Below are positions 8,527 to 16,838 of a DNA stretch of 64,000 bases, piece after piece. Each line of letters opens with the position of its first letter. Position 1 is the stretch's first letter. The position numbers and the translations under genes are program-made. The stretch is from Rhizobiaceae bacterium CPCC 101076 (GTDB taxonomy: Bacteria > Pseudomonadota > Alphaproteobacteria > Rhizobiales > Methylopilaceae): NCBI GenBank assembly GCA_003347645.1, contig QDFX01000008.1, positions 119,775 to 183,774 of the forward strand, read 5' to 3'. The notes below the pieces were generated by a model. That model made no database searches. It saw only the letters and a list, made by a program, of their open reading frames with translations, and was not told the DNA's origin.

Positions 8527-8538
8527 CCTTCGGGGCCG

Positions 8539-9129
8539 GTGGTGAGACGCTTCGTCAGATTTGTCCGGCTGGCGCTGATCGTCACGATGCTGCTCGCGGT
8601 GGCCGCCGTCGCGGAGATCGCGGTCTATTCCGTCCGATCCAGCGATGGTCCTGCGGACGCGGCCGTCGTGCTTGGCGCAGCGGTGTTCGGCCGTGAGCCG
8701 TCGCCCGTCTTCGCCGAGCGCATTCGCCATGCGGTCGATCTCTACAAGGCCGGCAAGGTCAGGAGGATCGTCATGACCGGAGGGCTCGGAGGAGGCGACA
8801 GAGTCACCGAAGCCGAGGCGGCACGCAACTGGGCCGTCCGCGAGGGCGTGCCGGCCTCCGACATCGTGGTCGAGAACAGATCAACGACCACGTTCGAGAA
8901 TCTCGAGAACGCGAAGCCGCTGCTGCGGGAGAATGGCCTGGATTCGATCCTCGTCGTCAGCGATCCGCCGCATATGCGCCGCTCGATGATGATCGCCGGC
9001 AGGCTGGGCCTGAACGCGGAGCCGTCGCCGACGCCGACGACCCGCTATGTCGCCTGGGACAGCTGGCTGAAATTCGCCATCCGCGAGGCCTATTTCGCCC
9101 AGCGCTGCCGCTGGACGACGAACTGCTAG
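8539..9129 (+). CDS. YdcF/ElyC/SanA family (DUF218) membrane protein
   Basis: A 196-residue protein with one N-terminal membrane helix (about residues 7-30) and a DUF218 domain. Characteristic parts are DAAVVLGAAVFGREPSPVFAER near residue 40, VMTGGLGGGDRVTEAEAA, and ENRSTTTFENLENAK followed by VVSDPPHMRRSMMI. DUF218 proteins such as ElyC and SanA affect envelope integrity and peptidoglycan synthesis. The start is GTG (8539 or 8542). Its stop codon overlaps that of the convergent LysR gene by four bases. Its place after a wall hydrolase supports an envelope role. Confidence 0.85.
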   Translation: MVRRFVRFVRLALIVTMLLAVAAVAEIAVYSVRSSDGPADAAVVLGAAVFGREPSPVFAERIRHAVDLYKAGKVRRIVMTGGLGGGDRVTEAEAARNWAVREGVPASDIVVENRSTTTFENLENAKPLLRENGLDSILVVSDPPHMRRSMMIAGRLGLNAEPSPTPTTRYVAWDSWLKFAIREAYFAQRCRWTTNC

Positions 9130-10007
9130 GCGGTTCCCTCAAAGGCGGGCCGAAGCTTGACCAGTTCGCCGCCGACGAAATCAAGGAAGGCGCGAACGCG
9201 CGCGCTGCCGCGAATATCCGGATGGGTCAGGATCCAGAAGCCGGTATCCGAGCTCTCGGGGAGAAGCAGCAGCCGCTTCAGCCCGTTCTTATCGCCGATA
9301 TAGGAAGGGATCACGCCGAGCCCGATTCCTGCCTTCACCGCCTCCGCCAAGCCCATCACCGAATTCAGCGAATAGACCATGTTCTCGCGCGGAATAACCT
9401 CCCGGACATGGCGCATCACCTTGAGAGACGAGAGATAGTCGCCCGGCACCACCCATTTGCGGTCGGCAAGCTCGGCGAGCGACGAGACCGGTCTGTCATC
9501 GTCGAGCCCATAGATCCCCCATATCACCGTCGCGATACGGCGGCCGACGAGGGTCTCCGGCGGCTGCGCAGTAGCGCGGATCGCGATGTCGGCGTCGCGG
9601 CGCGACAGGTTGATCGCCTCGTTGCCGATGGCGATGTCGAGCCTGATGTCGGGATAGGCCAGCCGGAAGCGGGCGAGAATCGGCGACAGCGTGTAGGCGA
9701 TCATCGCGTCATTGGTGGCGACGCGGAGTTCTCCCGATGGCTTCAGGTCGCGGCCGGCGATCCGGATCTCGAAGGCATCGACCTCGCCCGACATGCGGGT
9801 CGCGAGTTCTACCATCTCCTCTCCGGCGGGCGTGAGGGCGTAGCCACCGCGCTTTCTCTCGAAGAGTCGAGCGCCCAGCCGCGCCTCAAGCGTGCCGAGC
9901 CTGCGGAAGACGGTGGAGGTGTTCACGTGCAGCTTCTCGCTGGCGCCCGCGAGCGAGCGGGCTTCTGCGACGGCCTTCACCAGCTTGAAATCGTCCCAGG
10001 CCAGCAT
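9126..10007 (-). CDS. LysR-family transcriptional regulator
   Basis: A DNA-binding regulator of about 293 residues. The N-terminal winged HTH is clear (DFKLVKAVAEARSLAGASEKLHVNTSTVFRRLGTLEARLGARLFER), followed by a linker helix and a LysR substrate domain. I chose ATG 10007 (MLAWDDF) because GGAG lies six bases ahead of it; ATG 10019 would add four residues. A palindrome ATTGCA-AAGA-TGCAAT (10018-10033) covers the leader. A matching element recurs between the Mn catalase and DoxX genes at 11154-11202. This predicts that the protein controls itself and one or both of those genes. The inducer is unknown. Confidence 0.9.
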   Translation of the reverse strand: MLAWDDFKLVKAVAEARSLAGASEKLHVNTSTVFRRLGTLEARLGARLFERKRGGYALTPAGEEMVELATRMSGEVDAFEIRIAGRDLKPSGELRVATNDAMIAYTLSPILARFRLAYPDIRLDIAIGNEAINLSRRDADIAIRATAQPPETLVGRRIATVIWGIYGLDDDRPVSSLAELADRKWVVPGDYLSSLKVMRHVREVIPRENMVYSLNSVMGLAEAVKAGIGLGVIPSYIGDKNGLKRLLLLPESSDTGFWILTHPDIRGSARVRAFLDFVGGELVKLRPAFEGTA

Positions 10008-10017
10008 CCGCTTCTCC

Positions 10018-10066
10018 ATTGCAAAGATGCAATGTCATACCAGCGCTGGCCTGAATTGTCGTGCGA
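10018..10066. promoter_or_regulatory. Predicted LysR operator, copy A (LysR leader)
   Basis: A 16-base palindrome ATTGCAAAGATGCAAT at 10018-10033 is followed by GCCTGAATTGTCGTGCGA at 10049-10066. The same two parts with the same 31-base offset occur at 11154-11202. Shared spacing and an identical 18-mer point to a common protein-binding element; LysR as the binder is inference. Confidence 0.6.
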
Positions 10067-10104
10067 GGCGCGATCGGTCCGGTGATTGATCGGAGACGAG
10101 GGTA

Positions 10105-10128
10105 AGCCCGCCACAGGAATGGCGGGCT
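10105..10128. terminator. Hairpin terminator after the Mn catalase gene
   Basis: A 9-bp stem AGCCCGCCA / TGGCGGGCT with a 6-base loop, nine bases beyond the catalase stop. The better T run (TTTT) is on the plus strand; on the minus strand the tail is weak. It probably ends catalase transcription before the LysR promoter. Confidence 0.55.
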
Positions 10129-10137
10129 TTTCATTGT

Positions 10138-11052
10138 TCAGCGCGACGCTTTGTACAGCTTCGTCGCGATCTCGTAGAACTCCTCGGGAGCATAGTCCGG
10201 TGCGAACGCAGACGGGGTCCCTTCGAGCTCCGGTATCTTGCTGCCCTCCGGGATACCGTCGACGACTTCCAATTCGCCCGGAGGATCGCCGGGCAGGGCC
10301 ATCTCACCGTTGCCCCAGATGCCCGCCATCTCCTTGTAGTCGTCGGGACTGAAGCGGTAGAGGCGCCGGTGCGAACCTTCCGCCAAGTACTTTTGCGATT
10401 CCGGGATCTTGTCGAGATTGATGTTCGGCACCGGGAGCATCTTCTCGATGTCGACACCCGTCAGCTTCTTGATAGCCAAGGCGTAGGCGTGGGCATGCAC
10501 ACCGCCACGAACGAGCAGATACCCGCATACTTCGCGACCAGTCGGCTCCGTCATGGTTTCGTACACCCTCAGCTTGTGGAGACGGGCACCACATTCCAGG
10601 TGAAAGTTGTGAAGCAGATCAAAGATGACGTTCCCGGTCGTCGTCACGAAATCCATGTTCCATGACGCGCCGTTACTGTTCATCGGCATCGCCCCGCCAC
10701 CATTTGCCAGAAAGGAGGCCGCCAGGCGGATGTCCTGCATGTCTTCGAACGGCGCACCGCTGATATCGGCATTTTCCGTCGGGTCGCCGGGACCATTATT
10801 CAGGAGAGCGACGCCGTTGCTGACCAGCTCCACGTGCCCGAGTTCCTCGGCGGTGATCGCCGCGACAAGGCTGTAGAACGGGCGAAGCTTGGATTTGCTT
10901 CGGAAGTTGAAGCTCTGAAACATGTAGTTTCCGAGCGTCGACATCTCTCCATATTTGCCGCCGAGAAGTTCCTGGAGAGCGGCGGCGGCATTGGGGTCCG
11001 GCTTCGTTGGAATCGGCAATTCGGTCTGCAACCTGTCGATGCGCAAGAACAT
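10138..11052 (-). CDS. Manganese catalase
   Basis: A non-heme di-manganese catalase (304 residues) that disproportionates hydrogen peroxide. The N-terminus MFLRIDRLQTELP and the LLGGKYGEMSTLGNYMFQSFNFR stretch are typical. The dimanganese ligands are expected in the four-helix bundle: the first Glu in the LQELL/GEMS region, then EELGHVEL (E-x2-H), and later Glu and His residues in LECGARLHKLRVYE and RGGVHAHAYA. The protein is cytoplasmic with no signal peptide. It is divergent from a DoxX gene across a 213-base region containing the duplicated operator-like element, and it lies between that element and the LysR gene. Oxidative-stress control by that LysR is inference. Confidence 0.93.
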   Translation of the reverse strand: MFLRIDRLQTELPIPTKPDPNAAAALQELLGGKYGEMSTLGNYMFQSFNFRSKSKLRPFYSLVAAITAEELGHVELVSNGVALLNNGPGDPTENADISGAPFEDMQDIRLAASFLANGGGAMPMNSNGASWNMDFVTTTGNVIFDLLHNFHLECGARLHKLRVYETMTEPTGREVCGYLLVRGGVHAHAYALAIKKLTGVDIEKMLPVPNINLDKIPESQKYLAEGSHRRLYRFSPDDYKEMAGIWGNGEMALPGDPPGELEVVDGIPEGSKIPELEGTPSAFAPDYAPEEFYEIATKLYKASR

Positions 11053-11153
11053 GGCGCGCCTCCTCTGGTAGGATGACGCTCAACAGTTCGCGCGAACCGA
11101 TCGTTCCTTTATTTCGGCGGTGTTGAAGAGGGCCCGACCGGCATCCACTCTGC

Positions 11154-11202
11154 ATTGCGAGAATGCAAACTCAAATCAGCATTTGCCTGAATTGTCGTGC
11201 GA
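11154..11202. promoter_or_regulatory. Predicted LysR operator, copy B (Mn catalase / DoxX divergent promoter)
   Basis: ATTGCGAGAATGCAAA (11154-11169) is an imperfect version of the copy A palindrome. It is followed at the same distance by an identical GCCTGAATTGTCGTGCGA (11185-11202). It sits between the divergent starts at 11052 and 11266. Confidence 0.6.
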
Positions 11203-11265
11203 CACGATGCGATTTACGTCCGTGGCCAATCGCCCGTTGGGGGCGAACTTCAAAGGGCAACACCA

Positions 11266-11691
11266 ATGGCCGATCTTCGCACCGCCGCTTACGGCGCGCT
11301 TCTTCTCCGTCTCTCGCTCGGCACGATGTGGATTTCCCACGCACTGCTTAAGCTGATCGTCTTCACCGTGCCGGGCTTTGCGGGTTTCCTTCAGAGCCTC
11401 GGAATGCCGGGCTTCCTCGCCGGTCCGGTCATCGCGGCCGAACTGATCGGCGGCGTCCTCATCCTCACGGGCTTCTATGGCCGCTACGTCTCGATTCTGC
11501 TGATTCCGGTCATGCTCGGCGCTATGTCGGCCCATATTGGCAATGGCTGGGTTTTCTCGGCGCCGAACGGCGGCTGGGAATATCCGCTCTTCCTCATGAT
11601 GGCCTCGCTCGCCCACGGCCTGATCGGTGACGGTGCGCTGGCGCTCCGCTCGCATCCGCTGCCTGTCCTCGGCCGCCTCGCCACCAACTGA
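11266..11691 (+). CDS. DoxX family membrane protein
   Basis: A 141-residue inner-membrane protein with four hydrophobic segments. It begins LRTAAYGALLLRLSLGTMWISHALLK, then has GPVIAAELIGGVLILTGFYGR and a C-terminal helix, the usual DoxX layout. DoxX-type proteins are linked to redox homeostasis and thiol stress, though the biochemistry differs between members. The start is ATG 11266, preceded by AAAGGG; upstream in-frame codons look non-coding. It is divergent from Mn catalase and shares an operator-like element with the nearby LysR gene. A terminator follows. Confidence 0.87.
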   Translation: MADLRTAAYGALLLRLSLGTMWISHALLKLIVFTVPGFAGFLQSLGMPGFLAGPVIAAELIGGVLILTGFYGRYVSILLIPVMLGAMSAHIGNGWVFSAPNGGWEYPLFLMMASLAHGLIGDGALALRSHPLPVLGRLATN

Positions 11692-11709
11692 GCATCCGCG
11701 CTCAAAGGA

Positions 11710-11732
11710 AAGCCCGGGCATTGCCCGGGCTT
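11710..11732 (+). terminator. Rho-independent terminator after doxX
   Basis: A 10-bp stem AAGCCCGGGC / GCCCGGGCTT with a 3-base loop and a run of T (CTTTTTG). It lies between convergent genes and the stem could act in both directions. Confidence 0.88.
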
Positions 11733-11739
11733 TTTGCGT

Positions 11740-14418
11740 TCAGGCCGCAGCCTCGTCCGTCGGTTTCGGCCCGAACAGGAGTTTCTGGTAAACGACGCCG
11801 ATTCCGACCAGAACCAGACCGAGGCCCATGAACGAGAGGGCGCGCAGGATGCCTTCGAGGTCGTTGAGGTCGTAGAGGAAGACCTTCAGCACAGCGAGCA
11901 GGATGACGGCCGCAGAACCCATGCGGACCACGCGCGATTTCAGCAGCATGCCGCCGACCAGAAGCGCGATCCCGAGCACGAGCCACACCACCGAATAGGC
12001 GTAGATTTCGACGTCCGTCGCCTCGAAATATTTCAGGTTCGGGCCGTGGAAGGCGGAGCGGACCTCGAGCGTCGCATAGGCGACGATCAGGGCGAGCGCG
12101 ATGCTCGCCGCAGCGGGTGCCTGCCATTTCGGCTGCGTGTTACGCGTTTCCAGAGCGAAAAAGGTCGCCGCCGCAGCAGGGACGGCATAGCCGAGGAACA
12201 GCGCCGCGAGGAACGGCCCATGGCCAATCGTCTCGCCCGAGAAATACGGGTTTCCTGTCGTCAGCGCGCCGACAACGCTGATCGCGATTGCAATCGCGCT
12301 CAGCACCGGCACTGCTGTCGCCAGTACCTTGCTGTGGTTTCGCAGGTCGAGGCGGCGGACGATGGCGGCGATCAGGAACAGCACCGTAATGTTGAGCCCG
12401 ATCTCGTAGATGCTCATCGCGCCGGCGGTCATGTCGCCGTTCTGCGCCCAGTGCCGGATCTCGAAGACGAAGAGGAGCACGGTGTAGAGCATGGCCAGAC
12501 CCTCGAATACCTGGCCTGCCCGCGGAGTGCCGGAACGTTGGAACAGCCAGGCGGCGGCTCCGAACGAGAGGGCTGGAACGCCATAGCCCCAGAGCAGCGG
12601 ATTGAAGACCGGCGTCGTGCCGAGATTGTCGATCACCAGAGGATTGATGGCGGTCAGGCCGAGCACGATCACGCCGGCGATGACGGACAGCACACGCAGC
12701 GCCGGGATCGGCCGGGCCGAATAGACCCAGGCGAGAGCGGCTGCGAGGAGTGACAGCGAAATGGTGAGATAGCCCTCGCGCAACGTCATCGACAGTCCAA
12801 GCGCCAGAGCACAAGCAGCCGCCGCCGCGAATAGGCCGGTTGGCCCTGCCGCCGCCGACTCCTCCGCCTCGCGGCGAAGCGAACGCTCGGCGAGGAAGGC
12901 AAAGCCCGCCGCCAGCACGCCGGCCACGGCCGCATAGCCGAGATCGGGTGCGAGTTCGGCGACCCGCCAGTAGACGATCGCGAGCAGTGCGACCGGGGCC
13001 GCCGCGGCCACTCCCGACCACACCAGCGCCGACCGTGCATGCCGGCTGACGAATGCCATGGCGGTGCCGGCCGCGAGCAGCAGCGCTCCGTGCAGCGCGG
13101 CGAAGGTGAAATAGGTCGAGATGCGGTTCGGGATCGGCAGAGCCTCTCCCGGTCCCGGAAAGACATTGGTCGGATCGACCAGCCGCGCCAGCGGAAATTC
13201 CCAGCTCAGCGCGGTCAGCAGCACGAAGCCGAGCGTCGAGCCGAGGACGGGCGTCAGCGACGGGAAGCGCCAGGCGGCGGCGATGTGCAGGACGATCAGC
13301 GCGGTGAACACGCCGACGGTGCCCGAGCCGTGATCCTGCGAGATGACGGTCGCCAGCGCGAGCACGGCAAAGGCCGACAGTATCCCGACCGTGACCTTGT
13401 CGGTATTGCCGTCGTCATCTCCCATCGCGTGATAGACGACGAACAGGCTGCTGACGGCGAAGACGAGGAAGGCCAGCGGCGCGGCGTCGGCCGTGCTCGC
13501 GCCGATGACGTAGACAAGGCCCCAGGCGAGCGCCATGACGCCGGCCGAAACGGCAAGCCATGCCCATTCGCGCAGACGGGCAAGACCGAGCGCGGCGGCA
13601 ACCACGACGACGAGATGCAGGAACAGCGCCCAGGGATTGGGCTCGCTCGACGAGACGAGCAAAGGCGCGAGCGCGGCGCCGAGGAGGCCGAGGCCCGCCA
13701 ATGCCGGGCCGTGCAGGGCGGCCGAGAACATGCAGCCGATGGCGATGACAGCCAGCATGATGAAGGCAGCAGCCGGGCCGATGAAGCTATAGAGCGAATG
13801 CGCGGCGAAAACGGTCGCGAAGGCCGCAACCGTGCCGGCGGCGGTGAGGACGCTCGGGATATGGGCGGACGGAACGCCTGCGATTCCCGAAGCGATCTGG
13901 CGGCGGCGGAACCATTCGCCCGCGCCGAGCAAGGCTGCGGAGAACAGCGCGCCGAGCGCGATGCGCATGCCCGGTCCGAGCAGGCCGGCCTCGATGGAAT
14001 AGCGGACGAGGAAGACGCCGCCGAGCGCGAGCGACAGGCCGCCGACCCAGACGGTCCAGCGCGTGCCGAGCCGTTCTTCCAGGCTGGCCTTCCTGACCTC
14101 CTCGGCGACGGGCGCAACCGTGGCGGCTGCCTCTGGTTGCTCGGCCATCTCAGCGGCGGCGATCGGAAGTTCGGGCTCAACGGTCTTTTCCGATTCCGCT
14201 TCGGTGACGGGCTCGGCGGCCTGCTCGACCGGCGGGCCAGCAAGCGTCGGCTCCGGCGCCGGGCCAGCGGCCTGGACCGCGACCTTGCCGCCCTCCAGAG
14301 CGGCGATGCGTTCTTCGAGAAGCCGGATCGTGGTGCGGTTCTGCAGGCCAAGGCTCATACCCGCGATGGCGCAGATCGGAAGCGCCAGCACCAAGAGCGC
14401 GATCAGTACGAATTCCAT
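11740..14418 (-). CDS. DUF2339 large polytopic membrane protein
   Basis: An 892-residue protein with an N-terminal helix (1-22), a short coiled-coil-like segment (TIRLLEERIAALEGG) and a Glu/Ala/Pro-rich linker (to about 110). The sequence LEERLGTRWTVWVGGLSLALGGVFLVRYSIEAGLLGP marks the start of the DUF2339 domain. More than 20 hydrophobic helices follow to the end. The family is widespread and its function is unknown; the count of helices suggests transport or lipid handling, but nothing visible settles it. It is a single gene with no obvious operon partner, converging on doxX. Confidence 0.85.
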   Translation of the reverse strand: MEFVLIALLVLALPICAIAGMSLGLQNRTTIRLLEERIAALEGGKVAVQAAGPAPEPTLAGPPVEQAAEPVTEAESEKTVEPELPIAAAEMAEQPEAAATVAPVAEEVRKASLEERLGTRWTVWVGGLSLALGGVFLVRYSIEAGLLGPGMRIALGALFSAALLGAGEWFRRRQIASGIAGVPSAHIPSVLTAAGTVAAFATVFAAHSLYSFIGPAAAFIMLAVIAIGCMFSAALHGPALAGLGLLGAALAPLLVSSSEPNPWALFLHLVVVVAAALGLARLREWAWLAVSAGVMALAWGLVYVIGASTADAAPLAFLVFAVSSLFVVYHAMGDDDGNTDKVTVGILSAFAVLALATVISQDHGSGTVGVFTALIVLHIAAAWRFPSLTPVLGSTLGFVLLTALSWEFPLARLVDPTNVFPGPGEALPIPNRISTYFTFAALHGALLLAAGTAMAFVSRHARSALVWSGVAAAAPVALLAIVYWRVAELAPDLGYAAVAGVLAAGFAFLAERSLRREAEESAAAGPTGLFAAAAACALALGLSMTLREGYLTISLSLLAAALAWVYSARPIPALRVLSVIAGVIVLGLTAINPLVIDNLGTTPVFNPLLWGYGVPALSFGAAAWLFQRSGTPRAGQVFEGLAMLYTVLLFVFEIRHWAQNGDMTAGAMSIYEIGLNITVLFLIAAIVRRLDLRNHSKVLATAVPVLSAIAIAISVVGALTTGNPYFSGETIGHGPFLAALFLGYAVPAAAATFFALETRNTQPKWQAPAAASIALALIVAYATLEVRSAFHGPNLKYFEATDVEIYAYSVVWLVLGIALLVGGMLLKSRVVRMGSAAVILLAVLKVFLYDLNDLEGILRALSFMGLGLVLVGIGVVYQKLLFGPKPTDEAAA

Positions 14419-14514
14419 GATTGAGGTCCCAGGCCCGCGCGAATGCTATCGCGGGAGAGCGAAAACAACCATTGGTCGCGAGTGCCGGTGAACAGGTTCG
14501 AAAAGGCTGGAAAT

Positions 14515-15486
14515 TCAGCCCCTGACGCCGAGCCGGAGACCCGCCGCGGGCCGCTCGGCGACCACTTCGCGGCGGAAACGGAAAAGCTGCGCCGGGCGAC
14601 CGCCGGTCGCGATCGAGGTCTCGCCCGTCGGCTCGACCAGCGCGCCTGCCTCGACCAGGCGGCGGAAGTTCTGCTTGTGCAGATGGCGTCCGGAAATCGC
14701 CTCGACAGTGCGCTGCAGTTCGGTCAGCGTGAACTCGTCGGGCATCATCTCGAACACGACCGGACGATATTTCAGCTTGGAGCGAAGCCGCCCCATCGCG
14801 GTCGCCAGGATGCGGCGGTGGTCGAAGCGCATGGCGCTGCCGAGCTTCGGCCGGTCGGTACGAGCCAGAGCGGCCTCGCGGCCATCGCGCGCCGCCTCCT
14901 CTACGAGACCCGCTTCATAGAGGAGCTCGTAGCGGTCGAGCACCTTCTCCTCGTCCCAAGTCTCGTCGTCACCGAAGGCGAAGCGGAGTCTGCTCTTGCG
15001 GCTCATGCCGAGGCGTATTCCGGCATCCGCCTTCGCCCACTGAGTCAGGAGAGGCATGATCGCGTGGTTGAGGATGGGCGGGCGCCCGGTGCGCCAGTCC
15101 TCCCACGGGAAATAGTCGTACCATGGCCGGAAACGCGCGCCCGCATCGGTCAGGCTGCCGTCTTCCTCCGGCTGTCGCGTCAGCGCGAGATAGCCGACGG
15201 AGACGATATGCGGCCCGGCATCGCCCGTATGCATGTGCCGGCCGCGATCGCCGAACGTATAGAGCTGCTCGGCATAGCCGACGCCGAGACCGGTCTGATC
15301 CTGAACCCAGGATCTGAGGCCCATATCGAGCGTGCGATGGTTCCTGGGATCGAACGGACCAGAAGGTAGGCCGACCAGTTCGCCGTCTTCCCCTCGCGTC
15401 GCGAGGATAAGCGGCGTCAACCCCTCGATCGCGACGATTGCCGCGGTGAGGTTGATTTCGATCTGGGTGGCGGAGACGGACAGCAT
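14515..15486 (-). CDS. nadQ: NadQ-type NAD metabolism regulator (degenerate NUDIX plus winged helix)
   Basis: A 323-residue protein. The first half has a NUDIX-like fold, but the catalytic box is lost: where G-x5-E-x7-REUxEExGU should be, one reads GPFDPRNHRTLDMGLRSWVQDQTGL. The C-terminal part has FDHRRILATAMGRLRSKLKYRPVVFEMMPDEFTLTELQ and NFRRLVEAGALVEPTGE, the winged-helix module of NrtR/NadQ proteins. In Alphaproteobacteria NadQ represses NAD biosynthesis genes such as nadABC. Those targets are not in the window. The choice of NadQ over another NrtR relative rests on taxonomic setting and length. Confidence 0.72.
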   Translation of the reverse strand: MLSVSATQIEINLTAAIVAIEGLTPLILATRGEDGELVGLPSGPFDPRNHRTLDMGLRSWVQDQTGLGVGYAEQLYTFGDRGRHMHTGDAGPHIVSVGYLALTRQPEEDGSLTDAGARFRPWYDYFPWEDWRTGRPPILNHAIMPLLTQWAKADAGIRLGMSRKSRLRFAFGDDETWDEEKVLDRYELLYEAGLVEEAARDGREAALARTDRPKLGSAMRFDHRRILATAMGRLRSKLKYRPVVFEMMPDEFTLTELQRTVEAISGRHLHKQNFRRLVEAGALVEPTGETSIATGGRPAQLFRFRREVVAERPAAGLRLGVRG

Positions 15487-15506
15487 TTTGAGGATGATAC
15501 CACGAC

Positions 15507-15641
15507 CGTGTCCCGGTCCGCGTGGGTGAAGCCCATCGCGAGAACCGGGAGGGCGGAGCTCCTTAGCTTATGAGCGCCTGCGGCGCACTCATGCGCTGGC
15601 CCCGGATCGGCGTGCGCTTCGCGCATTTGTCCGGGGAACGA
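15507..15641. repeat. Composite intergenic mosaic repeat, copy 1
   Basis: This element has three modules: TCCCGGTCCGCGTGGGTGAAG (split across 15511 onward) with its partial inverted copy, a central GAGCGCCTGCGGCGCACTC palindrome, and a CCCGGATCGG...TTTGTCCGGGG hairpin ending near 15637. Read on the minus strand, the same three modules occur in the same order on the plus strand at 23622-23772. Partial copies lie at 33563-33740 and 40605-40646. Confidence 0.7.
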
Positions 15642-15642
15642 G

Positions 15643-16236
15643 TCAGAACGCCCTCAACTCTCCGAATCGGGCCAGAAACCGCTCCGCTGCGATCTCCGCC
15701 GGCCACGGCGTCATGTCGAGATTGGCCGGGATGCCGACAGGGCGGCCGAAGAATTTCAGCGCCTCGGCGTGCTCGAAGCCGGCGAGCTGCGTCGCCTCCA
15801 TATAGGCGGCGGACTGATCGGCCCGCTTCATCACCTTACGATGCACTTCTGGAAGTTCGGGCGGCAGACCAAAGCGCAGATGGATGGCCCGCATCAACCG
15901 GTTCTCGACGGCCTTGTATTCGCCGCCGAGCACCGCCTTGAACGGACTGATGATGTCGGAGACCACATATTCCGGCGCGTCGTGCAACAGGATGGCGAGG
16001 CGCCATTTATCGGCGAGGTCCGGCTTGATCGCCTGCGCGATCTCCTCGACGAGGAGCGAATGCTGCGCGACGGAGAAAATGTGCGCGCCGCGCGTCTGCC
16101 CATTCCAGCGCGGCACGCGGGCGAGGCCGTGGGCGATGTCGTCGATCTCGACGTCGAGCGGCGATGGATCAAGGAGGTCGAGCCTGCGGCCGGACAGCAT
16201 GCGCTGCCAGGCGCGGGGAGGGATGTCTCGCGGCAT
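15643..16236 (-). CDS. HD-domain hydrolase, YfbR-like (COG1896)
   Basis: A metal-dependent phosphohydrolase of 197 residues, probably a 5'-deoxynucleotidase-type enzyme. HD residues are visible: HIFSVAQHSLLVEE (first His), ILLHDAPEYVVSD (HD pair) and later MKRADQSAAYMEA (final Asp). I chose ATG 16236 because its A is shared with the stop of the tag gene (TGATG), a usual sign of translational coupling; a 13-residue longer frame would overlap tag. It is the third gene of a ygfZ-tag-HD operon. The substrate is not shown by sequence. Confidence 0.86.
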   Translation of the reverse strand: MPRDIPPRAWQRMLSGRRLDLLDPSPLDVEIDDIAHGLARVPRWNGQTRGAHIFSVAQHSLLVEEIAQAIKPDLADKWRLAILLHDAPEYVVSDIISPFKAVLGGEYKAVENRLMRAIHLRFGLPPELPEVHRKVMKRADQSAAYMEATQLAGFEHAEALKFFGRPVGIPANLDMTPWPAEIAAERFLARFGELRAF

Positions 16237-16838
16237 CAGCGCGCCAGCTTCTTTACTTCCTCGTGCCGGTAGCACTGGATCAGGTGGTCGTTGACGATGC
16301 CGGTCGCCTGCGCGAATGCGTAGACGATGGTCGGTCCGCAGAACTTGAAGCCGTGCGTCTTGAGTTCCTTCGACATCCGCTTCGCCATATCGGTCTCGGC
16401 CGGGACCTCGCTCGTATCGCCGAAGCGGTTCTGCACCGGCTTGCCGTTGACGAAGTTCCAGATGAACTCCGAGAAGCCCGGCCCCTTCTCCTGAATCTCA
16501 AGCCAGGCCTGCGCCGAAAGGACCGTGCCCTCGATCTTCATCCGGTTACGGACGATGCCGGCGTCGTTCATCAACGAGGCGACCTTGCTCGCATCGTAGC
16601 GGGCGATCTTCTCCGGCCTGAAACCGTCGAAGGCCTTCCGGAAGTTCTCGCGCTTGCGAAGGATGGTGATCCAGGCCAATCCGGCCTGGAAGCCGTCGAG
16701 GATCAGCTTCTCGAACAATGCCCGGTCGTCATATTCCGGCACGCCCCATTCCTCGTCGTGATAGGCGACGTAGAACGGGTCCTTGCCCGGCCAGGGACAG
16801 CGGAACTTGCCGTCTTCATGCAGGACCGCCGTGCTCAT
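16236..16838 (-). CDS. tag: DNA-3-methyladenine glycosylase I
   Basis: A base-excision repair enzyme that removes 3-methyladenine from alkylated DNA (200 residues, normal length). Family signatures are the N-terminal CPWPGKDPFYVAYHDEEWGVP with the active-site region, LILDGFQAGLAWITILRKRENFR, and the C-terminal FKFCGPTIVYAFAQATGIVNDH with the zinc-binding Cys and His; the other zinc ligands are Cys near residue 14 and His near the end (YRHEE). The start overlaps the ygfZ stop (ATGA) and the stop overlaps the HD gene start. Confidence 0.95.
   Translation of the reverse strand: MSTAVLHEDGKFRCPWPGKDPFYVAYHDEEWGVPEYDDRALFEKLILDGFQAGLAWITILRKRENFRKAFDGFRPEKIARYDASKVASLMNDAGIVRNRMKIEGTVLSAQAWLEIQEKGPGFSEFIWNFVNGKPVQNRFGDTSEVPAETDMAKRMSKELKTHGFKFCGPTIVYAFAQATGIVNDHLIQCYRHEEVKKLAR

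Noticed and set aside
7408..8730. A 440-codon minus-strand frame opposite the SleB-like hydrolase gene
   Set aside because: It is a shadow with Arg-rich composition; the plus strand has a clear Hydrolase_2 domain.
10018..11202. The repeated LNCRA-like peptide text in two plus-strand frames as a duplicated small gene
   Set aside because: The two copies differ at first and second codon positions as often as at third ones, while an 18-mer is identical, which fits a DNA element and not a coding repeat.
13039..14424. A 461-codon plus-strand frame opposite the DUF2339 gene
   Set aside because: Its text is Arg/Asp/Gly/Gln-rich and without hydrophobic cores, typical of an antisense shadow in GC-rich DNA; the minus-strand protein has clear membrane helices.
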